DNA of 64,000 nucleotides, from positions 744,001 to 808,000 of the forward strand of contig CAVPJV010000009.1 of NCBI GenBank assembly GCA_963705515.1. Direction: 5' to 3'. Positions 33,551-42,406 of this stretch are shown here, piece by piece; position 1 is the first letter of the stretch, and every line of letters starts with the position of its first letter. A model generated the notes under the pieces. The model saw only the letters and a program-made list of their open reading frames with translations. It ran no database searches and was not told where the DNA came from. A program made the position numbers and the translations under genes. The DNA is from Gaiellasilicea sp963705515 (GTDB lineage Bacteria > Actinomycetota > Thermoleophilia > Gaiellales > Gaiellaceae).

Positions 33551-34261
33551 TCAGCGCTGCGCCGCGGCGCGGAGCTGCGCGAAGACATCCGCCATCTCGA
33601 GGCCGGTGCGGACGGCCTCGGCGCCCTTCTCGAGCCGGTCGTCGGCCTGGTCGGCCTCCTCGAGCGTGAGCACGCCGAAGGCGACCGGGACGCCGGTCTC
33701 AAGCGCGGCCAACTGGAGGCCCGACGCCGCTTCGCCGGCGACGAAGTCGAAATGCGGCGTGTCGCCGCGGATGACGCAGCCCAGCGCGACGATGCACGCG
33801 TAGCGGCGCGTCTTCGCGAGCGCCATCGCCGCGATCGGCAACTCGAACGCGCCCGGGACCGGCATGACCGTGATCGCCTCGCGGGCGACCCCGGCCGACT
33901 CGAGCTCGGCGAGCGCACCCTCGAGCAGCCTGCCGGTGACGGCGCCGTTGAAGCGGCTGACGACGACCCCGACCGCACGGCGCCCGCCTTGCGGCTTGCC
34001 CTCCAGCACGCCATAGCCGTCCGGTACGACGAAGTCGCCGGCGGCATGCTCGCTCGACTCGGCCTCGACGACCTCCTCCTGCTGCTCCTCGGCTGCAGGC
34101 TCGCTCTCGGCGGCCTCGGCCTCCACCTCCTCGGCCGCGACCTCCTCGGCCTCGACCTCCTCCACCTGGGCCTCCTCCACCTCGGCCTCCGGCGCCTCGT
34201 CCTCCTCACCGGGCGGATCCTCGAGCGAGGGCGCCTCGGGCCAGCCGTCGCGCTCGCTCAC
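33551..34261 (-). CDS. ribH: lumazine synthase (RibH) with acidic N-terminal extension
   Basis: The 236-residue product starts at GTG 34261, coupled to the ribBA stop. The RibH core begins near residue 87 (RRAVGVVVSRFNGAVTGRLLEGAL, PGAFELPIAAMALA, ALGCVIRGDTPHFDFVAGEA). Residues 1-85 are an added acidic, Glu/Ala-rich stretch with repeated VEE/AEEVEAE motifs. Normal RibH is about 150 residues. RibH makes 6,7-dimethyl-8-ribityllumazine and forms large hollow capsids in many bacteria. No frameshift is needed to attach the extension. Confidence 0.93.
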   Translation of the reverse strand: MSERDGWPEAPSLEDPPGEEDEAPEAEVEEAQVEEVEAEEVAAEEVEAEAAESEPAAEEQQEEVVEAESSEHAAGDFVVPDGYGVLEGKPQGGRRAVGVVVSRFNGAVTGRLLEGALAELESAGVAREAITVMPVPGAFELPIAAMALAKTRRYACIVALGCVIRGDTPHFDFVAGEAASGLQLAALETGVPVAFGVLTLEEADQADDRLEKGAEAVRTGLEMADVFAQLRAAAQR

Positions 34262-35532
34262 GCCTCGGCTCCGTCGTAGAGGTCCGGGTCGAAGCGGAGA
34301 TCCTGGTGGTGGAGCTTGTGGCCGAGCTTCTCGCGCTTCGCCTCGAGATAGCGGCGATTCTCGCTGTTCGGCCTCACCTCGATCGGCTCCTGGGCGACGA
34401 CCTCGAGCCCGAAGCCGGCGATCCCGGAGATCTTCTTCGGGTTGTTCGTGAGCACGCGGATCGTCGAGAGCCCGAGGTCGGCGAGGATCTGCGAGCCGAT
34501 TCCGTACTCGCGCTGGTCCGCCGCGAAGCCGAGCCGCAAGTTCGCCTCGACGGTGTCCAGCCCCTGCTCCTGCAGCTCGTACGCCTTCAGCTTGTTGAGC
34601 AGGCCGATCCCGCGGCCCTCCTGCGCGAGGTAGAGCAGCACGCCCTTCCCCTCCTGCTCGATCCGGCCGAGCGCGAGCTCCAGCTGCTCGCCGCAGTCGC
34701 ACTTGAGCGAATGGAAGACGTCGCCCGTCAGGCACTCGGAGTGAACGCGCACGAGCACGTCCTCCGCGCCGGCGACATCGCCCTTGACGAGCGCAACGTG
34801 GTGCTTCCCTGTCAGCGTCTCGCGGAAGGCGACCGCCGTGAACTTGCCGTACGCGGTCGGCAGGCTGACCGACGTGATCCGCTCGACGAGCTTCTCGTGG
34901 CGGCGCCGGTACTCGATCAGGTCGGCGACCGTGATCATCTTCAGCTCGTGCGTGGCGCAGTACTCGATCAGGTCGGGGACACGGGCCATCGTCCCGTCGT
35001 CCTTCATGATCTCGCAGACCACGCCCGCCGGGATCACGCCCGCGAGCCGCGCGAGGTCGACGGCCGCTTCGGTCTGGCCGGAGCGCTGGAGCACGCCGCC
35101 GCGGCGCGCGCGAAGCGGGAAGATGTGGCCCGGCTGAACGAGGTCGCGCGGCCCCGAGGACGGATCGACGGCGACCTGGATCGTCTGCGCGCGGTCATGG
35201 GCGGAGATACCGGTGGTGACCCCTTCGCGCGCCTCGACCGTCACCGTGAACGCGGTGCCGAACGGCGTCTCGTTCTGGTCGGTCATCTGGCGCAGCCCGA
35301 GCTCGTCGCAGCGCTCCTCGGTCAGACAGAGGCAGACGAGGCCGCGTGCGTGCGTGACCATGAAGTTGACGGCCTCGGGAGTCGCGAACTGGGCGGCGAT
35401 CGTCAGGTCGCCCTCGTTCTCGCGGTCCTCGTCGTCGACGACGACGACGAAGCGGCCGGCGCGGATGTCCTCGATCGCCTCCTCGACGGTGGCGAAGGGG
35501 CTCTCGGTGCGCGTGTCAGCGGTCATCGTCAC
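34258..35532 (-). CDS. ribBA: bifunctional DHBP synthase / GTP cyclohydrolase II
   Basis: The 424-residue fusion has an N-terminal DHBP synthase (VVVDDEDRENEGD, HTGYTTGVS-like region read as EGVTTGISAHDRA) and a C-terminal GTP cyclohydrolase II (VRVHSECLTGDVFHSLKCDCGEQL, QEGRGIGL), whose cysteines bind zinc. It supplies both precursors of riboflavin. It lies between ribE and ribH with four-base overlaps, so the rib operon is translationally coupled. Confidence 0.97.
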   Translation of the reverse strand: MTMTADTRTESPFATVEEAIEDIRAGRFVVVVDDEDRENEGDLTIAAQFATPEAVNFMVTHARGLVCLCLTEERCDELGLRQMTDQNETPFGTAFTVTVEAREGVTTGISAHDRAQTIQVAVDPSSGPRDLVQPGHIFPLRARRGGVLQRSGQTEAAVDLARLAGVIPAGVVCEIMKDDGTMARVPDLIEYCATHELKMITVADLIEYRRRHEKLVERITSVSLPTAYGKFTAVAFRETLTGKHHVALVKGDVAGAEDVLVRVHSECLTGDVFHSLKCDCGEQLELALGRIEQEGKGVLLYLAQEGRGIGLLNKLKAYELQEQGLDTVEANLRLGFAADQREYGIGSQILADLGLSTIRVLTNNPKKISGIAGFGLEVVAQEPIEVRPNSENRRYLEAKREKLGHKLHHQDLRFDPDLYDGAEA

Positions 35533-36119
35533 GGCGGCATGCTACCCGGCGCCGCGTCGGCGGACGCTGTGCGGGCGAGCCGCTCGGCGTACTTGGCGAG
35601 CACGTCGACCTCGATGTTGACGAGGTCCGCGGGCGCGCGCTCCGAGAGCGTCGTCTCGGCAAGCGTGTGCGGGATCAGCGCCACCTCGATCCCGTCTTCG
35701 TGGAGAGCGGCGACCGTCAATGAGACCCCGTCAACGGTGATCGAGCCCTTCTCGGCGCAGTAGCGGAGGAGCTCGGACTCGAGCGCGATCCGCATGCGCA
35801 CCCCGTCTCCCTCGGACACGACGGCGGTGACGCTGCCGGTTCCGTCCACGTGGCCCTGCACCTGGTGGCCGCCGAGCGGGTCGCCGACGCGCAGCGCGGG
35901 CTCGACGTTGACGCGCCCCGCGAACTCCTTGACGCACGAGACCGTCTCCGGGACGACGTCGAAGGAGAGCCGCCCCGGCTCCACGGCGACGACGGTCAGG
36001 CAGACGCCGTCGATCGCGACCGAGTCGCCGAGCTCGGCCGTCGTCGCCGACTCGACCACGAGCCTGCCGCCGTCGTACGACGCGACCTTTCCCACTTCCC
36101 GCACGAGCCCGGTGAACAC
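35529..36119 (-). CDS. ribE: riboflavin synthase alpha chain
   Basis: The 196-residue protein has two tandem lumazine-binding repeats: MFTGLVREVGKVASYDGG at the start, GVCLTVVAVEPGRLSFDVVPET, and the second GHVDGTGSV, DGVSLTVAALHEDGIEVALIPHT. It dismutates two lumazine molecules into riboflavin. Position between ribD and ribBA is standard. No FMN riboswitch is evident; the genes upstream are packed without a leader. Confidence 0.96.
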   Translation of the reverse strand: MFTGLVREVGKVASYDGGRLVVESATTAELGDSVAIDGVCLTVVAVEPGRLSFDVVPETVSCVKEFAGRVNVEPALRVGDPLGGHQVQGHVDGTGSVTAVVSEGDGVRMRIALESELLRYCAEKGSITVDGVSLTVAALHEDGIEVALIPHTLAETTLSERAPADLVNIEVDVLAKYAERLARTASADAAPGSMPP

Positions 36120-36128
36120 GCCGACAGA

Positions 36129-37064
36129 CTACGGCTCGCGGAGATAGGCCTCGAGCAGCACGTCCTCGCCGACCTGACAGCTCGTGAGGTGCGTCAGGCG
36201 GAGCGGCTGCTCCAGGCCCGAGACGACCAGCGGCCCGTCGCCCGCGAGGCGCGCCGCGACGAAGAGCAACAGCTTGTCGACGAGCCCCGCCTCGAGGAAC
36301 GCGCGCGCGAGCATCGGGCCGCCTTCGAGCAGCAGCGACTGGACGCCGTCGCCGGCGAGCGCACGCAGCTCGTTCTCGAGCGCGCCGCTGCGGAGCTCCA
36401 GCTCCGAGCCCTCGGGGAGCGGCCCGTGGCCGAACGCGAGCCGGCGCGGCTGGCGCGGCGCCTCGACGTCGCGCGCGTCGAGCCGTGGGTTCTCGAGCCG
36501 AACGGTGCCCATCCCGACCGCGACCGCGTCGGAGGCGGCGCGGAGCTCATGGACGAGCCGGCGGGACTCCACGCCCGAGACCCAGCGCTCGCCGGGCACG
36601 GTGACGCGGCCGTCCAGCGTGACCGCCGCCTTGTAGGTGACGAACGGGCGTCCCAGCGAGGCCCAGGTACGCCACGCCTCGTTCTGGCGGCGCGCCTCGA
36701 AGCTGTCCATCAGCTCGGTCTCGACGCCCTGGTCGCGCAGTTGTGCGAGACCACCGCCCGCCTCCGGGTTGGGATCGAGCGACCCTGCGACGACGCTGCG
36801 AATCCCGGCGGCGAGCACGGCGTCGACGCAGGGCGGCGTCGTGCCATGGTGGACACACGGTTCCATCGTCACGTAGAGCGTCGCGCCGCGCGCCTGCTTG
36901 CCCGCCGCGGCGAGCGCGACGACTTCGCCGTGGCGCCCGTCCGTCTCGGTCGCGCCCTCACCGACGACGCGGCCGTCCGCGACGACGACGGCCCCGATCG
37001 TCGGCTTCGGATACGCCCTGCCGCCGGCTTCCGCTGCGAGCTCAAGTGCCCGCTGAAGGCTCAT
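36129..37064 (-). CDS. ribD: bifunctional riboflavin deaminase/reductase RibD
   Basis: The 311-residue protein joins an N-terminal zinc deaminase (DGRHGEVVALAAAG, then MEPCVHHGTTPPCVDAV) and a C-terminal reductase (FVTYKAAVTLDGRVTVPGERW, LLLEGGPMLARAFLEAGLVDK). The usual His-Ala-Glu of the zinc site reads His-Gly-Glu, which keeps the ligand and the catalytic Glu. It converts the GTP cyclohydrolase product toward ribityl pyrimidine. The start overlaps rpe by four bases. Confidence 0.95.
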   Translation of the reverse strand: MSLQRALELAAEAGGRAYPKPTIGAVVVADGRVVGEGATETDGRHGEVVALAAAGKQARGATLYVTMEPCVHHGTTPPCVDAVLAAGIRSVVAGSLDPNPEAGGGLAQLRDQGVETELMDSFEARRQNEAWRTWASLGRPFVTYKAAVTLDGRVTVPGERWVSGVESRRLVHELRAASDAVAVGMGTVRLENPRLDARDVEAPRQPRRLAFGHGPLPEGSELELRSGALENELRALAGDGVQSLLLEGGPMLARAFLEAGLVDKLLLFVAARLAGDGPLVVSGLEQPLRLTHLTSCQVGEDVLLEAYLREP

Positions 37065-37735
37065 GCGAGCGCTTGTACCAGCCGCCGGTATGTCCGCGTG
37101 AGGTCCTCGAAGCCGAAGATGCCGGTGCCGACGACGAGCAGGTCCGCCCCGGCCTCGTGCACGGCGCGGACGTTCTCCGCCTTGACGCCGCCGTCGACCT
37201 GGATGAAGCAGTCGACCAGCTCGCGCGTGCGCGCGAGCCGCTCGTAGGCGTCCTCCATGAACTCCTGGCCCCCGTAGCCGGGGTTGATCGACATGCAGAG
37301 GCAGAGATCGGCGCCCTCGTTGGCGGCCTCGGCAGCCACCTCGACCGGCGTTTCGGGATTGAAGGCGATCCCGACTTCGAGCCCGTGCTCGCGCGCACGG
37401 GCGATCACGTCCCCGACGTCGTCCACCGCCTCGACGTGGAAGGTGACGCTGTCGCCGCCCGACTCGGCGAGCTCCTGAAAGTGGTGCGCCGGGTCGTCGA
37501 CCATCAGGTGGCAGTCGATCCGGCCGCCGAGCTCGTGGATGTGCGGCGCAATCGAGCGCAGCACGACCGGGCCGAACGTTACCGGCGGGACGAAGTGCCC
37601 GTCGCCGACGTCGAAGTGGAAGACGCGTGCGCCGGCGTGCGCGACGTGCTCGATCTGCTCGCCGAGTCGCCAGAAGTCCGCCGCGTAGAGCGACGGCTCG
37701 ATCTCGACCTTCCGCACCCAATCGCGCCAGCCCAC
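37061..37735 (-). CDS. rpe: ribulose-phosphate 3-epimerase
   Basis: The 224-residue TIM-barrel protein contains VEIEPSLYAADFWRLGEQI, VFHFDVGDGHFVPPVTFGP, IDCHLMVDDP and SINPGYGGQEFM, all Rpe hallmarks including metal-binding His and Asp. It interconverts ribulose-5-P and xylulose-5-P. Supplying ribulose-5-P for RibB fits its place ahead of ribD. Confidence 0.97.
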   Translation of the reverse strand: MGWRDWVRKVEIEPSLYAADFWRLGEQIEHVAHAGARVFHFDVGDGHFVPPVTFGPVVLRSIAPHIHELGGRIDCHLMVDDPAHHFQELAESGGDSVTFHVEAVDDVGDVIARAREHGLEVGIAFNPETPVEVAAEAANEGADLCLCMSINPGYGGQEFMEDAYERLARTRELVDCFIQVDGGVKAENVRAVHEAGADLLVVGTGIFGFEDLTRTYRRLVQALA

Positions 37736-37744
37736 GCCGCGATC

Positions 37745-38959
37745 CTACGGCCCGATGCGGAGGCGGGCGATGAAGAAGCCGCTTGTGTTGTGGACGTGCG
37801 GCAGCGTCTGCAGGAACTCCGGCCGGCCCGGATGCCGGAACTGCGCCCAGCCCTCGATCGGCTCGACCGCGAGGCCCGACGCGTCGACGACGCCCTCCGC
37901 CTCGTCTGCGTTGATCGTGCAGACCGAGTAGACGATCGTCCCACCGGGTCGCACGCGCTCAGCCGCGGCCCGCAGCAGCTCGAGCTGGAGCTCGGGCAGC
38001 GGCTGCGAGCGCCAGCGGAGGTCGGGACGGGCGGCGAGGACGCCGAGCCCGGAGCACGGCGCGTCGACGAGCGCGCGGTCGAAGCCGGTCAGCTCCGGCG
38101 GCAGCGAGCGGCCGTCCGCGTGGACGACGCGCACGTTCCCGGCGCCGAGACGGTCGACATTCTCCTGGAGCTCGCGCGCACGGGCCTCGTTCGCCTCGAC
38201 CGCGGTCACCTCGCCGGCGAGCATCGTGGTCTTGCCGCCGGGTGCGGCGCACAGGTCGAGGATGCGTTCACCGTCCTGCGAGCCGACGACGATGCCGGCG
38301 AGCTGCGAGCCGCGGCTCTGCGGCCAGATCTCGCCTCTTTGCAGGGCTTTCTCATCGACGCGCGCAACCTCGTACGCGCCCGGGATGTCCGTCGGCGCCC
38401 CCTCCGGGACCGGTCCCCGGACGTGCCTGACCACCGTCGGCGGCGGCTCGTTCTGCGCTCGCATCAGGGCAAGCGCTGATTCCTCGCCGAGGTCGCGCCG
38501 CCAGACGTCCCACACCCAGTCCGGGTAGGAGTGCTTGAGGGGTCCCTCCGGCAGCTCCGCCAGCAGCCGCTCGATCCCGTCGCCGATCCGGCGGAGCACG
38601 GCGTTCGTGAACGGGACGGCGCGCTCGAGCCGGGCGCGGCGGACCAGCTCCACCGATTCGTTCACGGCGGCGTACGGCGGCACACCGCCGAGGAAGCCGA
38701 GCTGGTAGGCACCGAGCCGGAGCGCCGCGAGCACGGGCGCGTCGAGCTTCCGCACGGGCCGCTTGCCGAGCGTCTCGATCGCGTGGTCGAGCGTCCGCAC
38801 CCGCTGCACCGTCCCGAAGGCGAGCTGCCGCGCGAGCGACCGGTCGCGGTCGTCGAGCTGCTCCGACGCGGTGCGGAGCGCGCGGTCCGCGTAGGCGTCC
38901 TCCTCGAAGACGCGGCGGACGACCTCGTATGCCGCCGCCCGGGCCGGCGCGATGCTCAC
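37745..38959 (-). CDS. rsmB: 16S rRNA (cytosine967-C5)-methyltransferase RsmB
   Basis: The 404-residue protein has an N-terminal NusB-like helical domain (ARAAAYEVVRRVFEEDAYAD) and a C-terminal SAM domain: DLCAAPGGKTTMLAG, VDAPCSGLGVLAARPDLRW with catalytic Cys, and VYSVCTINADEAEGV with the second Cys. It methylates C967 of 16S rRNA. It overlaps fmt by four bases, the common fmt-rsmB pair. Confidence 0.96.
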   Translation of the reverse strand: MSIAPARAAAYEVVRRVFEEDAYADRALRTASEQLDDRDRSLARQLAFGTVQRVRTLDHAIETLGKRPVRKLDAPVLAALRLGAYQLGFLGGVPPYAAVNESVELVRRARLERAVPFTNAVLRRIGDGIERLLAELPEGPLKHSYPDWVWDVWRRDLGEESALALMRAQNEPPPTVVRHVRGPVPEGAPTDIPGAYEVARVDEKALQRGEIWPQSRGSQLAGIVVGSQDGERILDLCAAPGGKTTMLAGEVTAVEANEARARELQENVDRLGAGNVRVVHADGRSLPPELTGFDRALVDAPCSGLGVLAARPDLRWRSQPLPELQLELLRAAAERVRPGGTIVYSVCTINADEAEGVVDASGLAVEPIEGWAQFRHPGRPEFLQTLPHVHNTSGFFIARLRIGP

Positions 38960-39741
38960 CGCAGGCCGCGGAGGAAGGCGTCGTACGGCATCCGCTTCCC
39001 GCCCTCCGGCTGCACCTCGACCGGCACGAGCCGGCCGTCCTCGAGCCGTGCCTTCCAGATCGTGACCCGTCGTCCGTCCAGCTCGCCGCGGGCGCCGATG
39101 TGCGGCGAGAGCGCCCGGATCCGGTTCAGGCTCTCCTCCGGCCGCGAGAGGTCGAGCTCGCGATCGGCGGCCTCGATCTTGGCCGCGTACGTGGGCTCGC
39201 CCTCCTGCGGCGCGAACGAGGGGCTCGGCAGCACCTCGTCGAGCAGCTCCGCTGCGAGCTCGGCCGAACGCGCGTAGACGGTCCCCGCGTCGTCCTCCGC
39301 CGTCAGCGGGAACGCGCGCTGCGCCGCGATCGGGCCGGCGTCGAGCTCCTTGACGGTCTCGTGGATCGTCACGCCCGTCTCCTGGTCGCCGGCGAGGAGC
39401 GCCCGCTCGACCGGAGCGGCGCCGCGCCAGCGCGGCAGGAGCGACGGGTGAACGTTGAGCCAGAGCCCTTTCGCGAGCAGGCTCTCCGGGATCAGCAGGC
39501 CGTAGGCGGCGACGACGACCGCGTCGCCGGGGAGCTCGAGCTCCGCCGTCGGCCGCTCCGGCTGCAGCACCGGGATAGCGAGCCGCTCGGCGACGAGCTT
39601 CGCAGGGGGCGCAGCCAGCTTGCGGCCGCGCCCTGCCGGGCTGTCGGGCCGGGTCAGCAGCGCGGCGACGGCGTGCCGGGCGGCGAGACGCTCGAGCACG
39701 TCGGCGCCGAACGGCGCCGTGGCGGCGACGGAGATCCTCAC
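38956..39741 (-). CDS. fmt: methionyl-tRNA formyltransferase, short form
   Basis: The 261-residue protein has LTRPDSPAGRGRKL, the formyl-donor site LNVHPSLLPRWRGAAPVERAL and GVTIHETVKELDAGPI. It formylates initiator Met-tRNA. Typical Fmt is about 310 residues; here the C-terminal domain is only about 60 residues (TYAAKIEAADRELDLSRPEE ... TIWKARLEDGRL). No frameshift is visible, and similar short forms occur in some bacteria. Confidence 0.93.
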   Translation of the reverse strand: MRISVAATAPFGADVLERLAARHAVAALLTRPDSPAGRGRKLAAPPAKLVAERLAIPVLQPERPTAELELPGDAVVVAAYGLLIPESLLAKGLWLNVHPSLLPRWRGAAPVERALLAGDQETGVTIHETVKELDAGPIAAQRAFPLTAEDDAGTVYARSAELAAELLDEVLPSPSFAPQEGEPTYAAKIEAADRELDLSRPEESLNRIRALSPHIGARGELDGRRVTIWKARLEDGRLVPVEVQPEGGKRMPYDAFLRGLR

Positions 39742-39755
39742 CGCGCCCAGGCTAT

Positions 39756-39780
39756 GCCAAGTAACAGTCTGTTACTTGGC
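39756..39780. repeat. 25-bp palindromic repeat, copy C
   Basis: A perfect palindrome: GCCAAGTAACAG, central T, reverse-complement arm. It lies between def (ending at 39835) and fmt (starting 39741), with copy D 30 bases away. Confidence 0.92.
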
Positions 39781-39810
39781 AAGAACGCCTGGCCAAGCGC
39801 TCCCGACACT

Positions 39811-39835
39811 GCCTTGTAACAGTCTGTTACTTGGC
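39811..39835. repeat. 25-bp palindromic repeat, copy D
   Basis: One arm reads GCCTTGTAACAG, two mismatches from the consensus; the other arm is exact. The def TAG stop codon begins inside its last base. Copies C and D stand in tandem between def and fmt. Confidence 0.88.
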
Positions 39836-40416
39836 TAGAGCGAGCGGCGGAGGGTCGCGAGCGCGTCCTTGCGCGACTCGTCGTCCGTGCGCTCGAGCAT
39901 GAGCACGCCGTCGAGGTGGTCGAGCTCGTGCTGGACGACGCGTGCATCCATCTCCTCGAGCTCGAGCTTCAGTGGCGCTCCCGTCACGTCCTGGCCCTCG
40001 ATCGTCACCTCGAGCGCGCGCTCGACCGGAACGAGCACCCCCTGGAGCGAGAGGCAGCCCTCGTCGGCGGTCTCGGTCGAACGCGACCGCTTCGTGATCT
40101 CGGGGTTGACAATCGTGGTCACATCCTCGTCGTCGGCGAGCTGGAACACGAACAACCGCTGCAGCACGCCGACCTGCGTCGCGGCGAGCCCGACGCCGCG
40201 CGCGTCGTGCATCAGGTGCGCCATCTTCTCGGCGAGCCGTGCCAGGTCGTCGTCGAACTGCTCGACCTCGCGCGCCCGCATCCGCAGGACCGCGTCCGGG
40301 TACTGGCGGATCTGCGCGAGAGCGAGGCGTCGACGCGCGCGGTCTTGCGCGTCGAGCTGCCGCTCGTCTACCTCTTCCCCGCCCTCGGGGGCGGGATGAA
40401 CGTCGCCGTCAGACAT
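39835..40416 (-). CDS. def: peptide deformylase
   Basis: The 193-residue metalloprotease has the three PDF motifs: GVGLAATQVGV (about residue 72), EGCLSLQGV and QHELDHLDGVL, giving Cys and two His metal ligands and the catalytic Glu. It removes N-formyl from new proteins, paired with fmt just downstream. An N-terminal acidic extension of about 30 residues precedes the core. Confidence 0.96.
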   Translation of the reverse strand: MSDGDVHPAPEGGEEVDERQLDAQDRARRRLALAQIRQYPDAVLRMRAREVEQFDDDLARLAEKMAHLMHDARGVGLAATQVGVLQRLFVFQLADDEDVTTIVNPEITKRSRSTETADEGCLSLQGVLVPVERALEVTIEGQDVTGAPLKLELEEMDARVVQHELDHLDGVLMLERTDDESRKDALATLRRSL

Positions 40417-40430
40417 CCGCGCGAGTCTAG

Positions 40431-42344
40431 TCAGAGCGATTGCGGGTCCACGTCGATGACCGCGTTGACGCCGGCTCGGCGCATTGCCGGCGCGGCCGCG
40501 GCGAGCAGGCGGCCGGCGGCCGCGGCGAGTGCGCGCGGGCTGTCCGTCTTCGCGACGAGCTGAGCGCGGTGGCGGCCGCGCAGGCGGAGCAGCGGGGCAG
40601 GCCCGAGCAGGTCGGCGCCCTTCATCTCGCCGTTCAGCTCGCGCAGGAGCCGCTCCGGCGCGTCCGCGTCCGTGCCGGAGGCGACGATCGAGATCAGGTG
40701 CCGGAACGGCGGGTAGCCGAGCTCGCGTCTGCGGTCGAGCTCCTCCGTCAGGAAGCCGGCGACGTCGTGACGGGCCGCGTAGCGCAGCGGCGTCGCATCC
40801 GGCTGGAACGTCTGCACGATCACCTTGCCCGGCGCGTCGCGGCCGCTACGGCCGGCGAGCTGGGTCACCAGCTGGAAGGTGCGCTCCTCTGCCCGAAAGT
40901 CAGGCAGCGCGAGCCCCGTGTCGGCGTCGACGACCGCCGCGAGCGAGACGCCGGGGAAGTGGTGGCCCTTCGCGACCATCTGCGTGCCGACGAGGACGGC
41001 ACGGTCGGCGGCGGCGAAGCGGTCGAGCGCCTCGCGGAGTGCGCCCGGCTTCGCGGCCGTGTCGGCGTCGAGGCGGATCCGCTCGAGCTCGGGGACGCGC
41101 TTGGCGAGCTCGGACTCGAGCTTCTGCGTCCCGGCGCCGATCCGCGCCAGCTCGGACGAGCCGCACTCGGGGCACGCCTCGGGCACGGCCTCGGAGTAGC
41201 CGCAGTGGTGGCAGTGCAGCCGCGCGTCGCCGTGCAGAGTCAGGGCGACGTCGCACAGGCCGCAGCGGCGCGAGACACCGCAGGCGCGGCAGTGGATCGC
41301 GGGGGCGAGGCCGCGGCGGTTGAGGAGCAGGATCGCCTTGCCCCCATGCTCCGAGATCCGGCCGAGCTCCTCGAGCAGGGGAGCCGACAGCGGATAGCCG
41401 GCCTCGCGGCGGAGGTCGACGATCCGCACGCTCGGCATCGGCGCCCCGAGTCGCTCGCCCAGCTCCAGCCGCTCCAGCCGTTCCCAGCTCTCCGGCCGCG
41501 GCGTCGCGCTGCCGTAGACGGCGACGGCACCCTCCAGCGCCGCCCGCTTGGCCGCGACGGTGCGCGCGTCGTAACGAGGATCGGACTCCTGCTTGTACGA
41601 GGAGTCGTGCTCCTCGTCGACGCAGATCAGGCCGAGGTTCGGAACCGGCGCGAAGACGGCGGAGCGAGCGCCGACCACGACGGGCGCCTCGCCGGCGACG
41701 ATCCGCTCGCGCTCGTCGCGCCGCTCAGCCTCGGTCAGACCGGAGTGCAGCACGGCGATCCGGTCGCCGAAGCGGGCCTGGAAGCGGCCCAGCGTCTGCG
41801 GCGTCAGGGCGATCTCGGGGACGAGCACGATCGCGCCCTTCCCGCGCTCGAGCGCGGCGGCGCAGGCCTGGAGGTAGACCTCGGTCTTGCCGCTGCCGGT
41901 TGCGCCGGCGAGCAACAGGTGCGCGCCCGCTCCGTCGAGCGCCTCGACGATTCGGGACACCGCCGCCTGCTGCGGCGCCGTCAGCTCGGCCGGCTCGGCC
42001 TCGCCTGCCATGCCGGCTCCGGTCTGACGCCGCTCCCCCCGCCGCGCGCGCAACTTCGGTGCCACGAGCTCGAGCGCACGAGCCGGGGTCGAGCCGTAGT
42101 AGTCGGCGAGCCAGAGCGCGAGGTCGACGAGCGCCGGCGGCAACTCGTAGAGGACACTCTCGATCGGCGCCGGCTCGACGCCGTCCGGCGCGGCGACGCC
42201 GGTCTCGACGACGACGCCACGTGCGGAGGAGCGCCCGAAGCGGATCGAGACGACCGCGCCCTTGCCAACTCCGGGCGGCACCTCGTAGGTGAAGAGGCGC
42301 GCGACGGCCCGGGAGGAGACGAGGGGATAGACGGACGCGAGCAC
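40431..42344 (-). CDS. priA: primosomal protein N' (PriA), replication-restart helicase
   Basis: The 637-residue product has an N-terminal DNA-binding domain (VYPLVSSRAVARLFTYEVPPGV), helicase Walker A AGATGSGKTEVYLQ, VPEIALTPQT, CVDEEHDSSYKQ, eight zinc-binding Cys between CRACG and CPECG, and motif QLAGRSGRD. PriA reloads the replisome at stalled forks. All motifs are present and in frame. It starts 62 bases from a divergent DtxR-like gene. Confidence 0.96.
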   Translation of the reverse strand: MLASVYPLVSSRAVARLFTYEVPPGVGKGAVVSIRFGRSSARGVVVETGVAAPDGVEPAPIESVLYELPPALVDLALWLADYYGSTPARALELVAPKLRARRGERRQTGAGMAGEAEPAELTAPQQAAVSRIVEALDGAGAHLLLAGATGSGKTEVYLQACAAALERGKGAIVLVPEIALTPQTLGRFQARFGDRIAVLHSGLTEAERRDERERIVAGEAPVVVGARSAVFAPVPNLGLICVDEEHDSSYKQESDPRYDARTVAAKRAALEGAVAVYGSATPRPESWERLERLELGERLGAPMPSVRIVDLRREAGYPLSAPLLEELGRISEHGGKAILLLNRRGLAPAIHCRACGVSRRCGLCDVALTLHGDARLHCHHCGYSEAVPEACPECGSSELARIGAGTQKLESELAKRVPELERIRLDADTAAKPGALREALDRFAAADRAVLVGTQMVAKGHHFPGVSLAAVVDADTGLALPDFRAEERTFQLVTQLAGRSGRDAPGKVIVQTFQPDATPLRYAARHDVAGFLTEELDRRRELGYPPFRHLISIVASGTDADAPERLLRELNGEMKGADLLGPAPLLRLRGRHRAQLVAKTDSPRALAAAAGRLLAAAAPAMRRAGVNAVIDVDPQSL

Positions 42345-42406
42345 CCGCGCCAGCGTAGAGGTGGGACGCGATGGCCCAGCCGGCTCGCGCGGCTAGACTG
42401 ACCCTC

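Noticed and set aside
39756..39835. Possible CRISPR array from repeated palindromes
   Set aside because: Only two copies in tandem 30 bases apart, the rest scattered; no spacer series and no cas genes.
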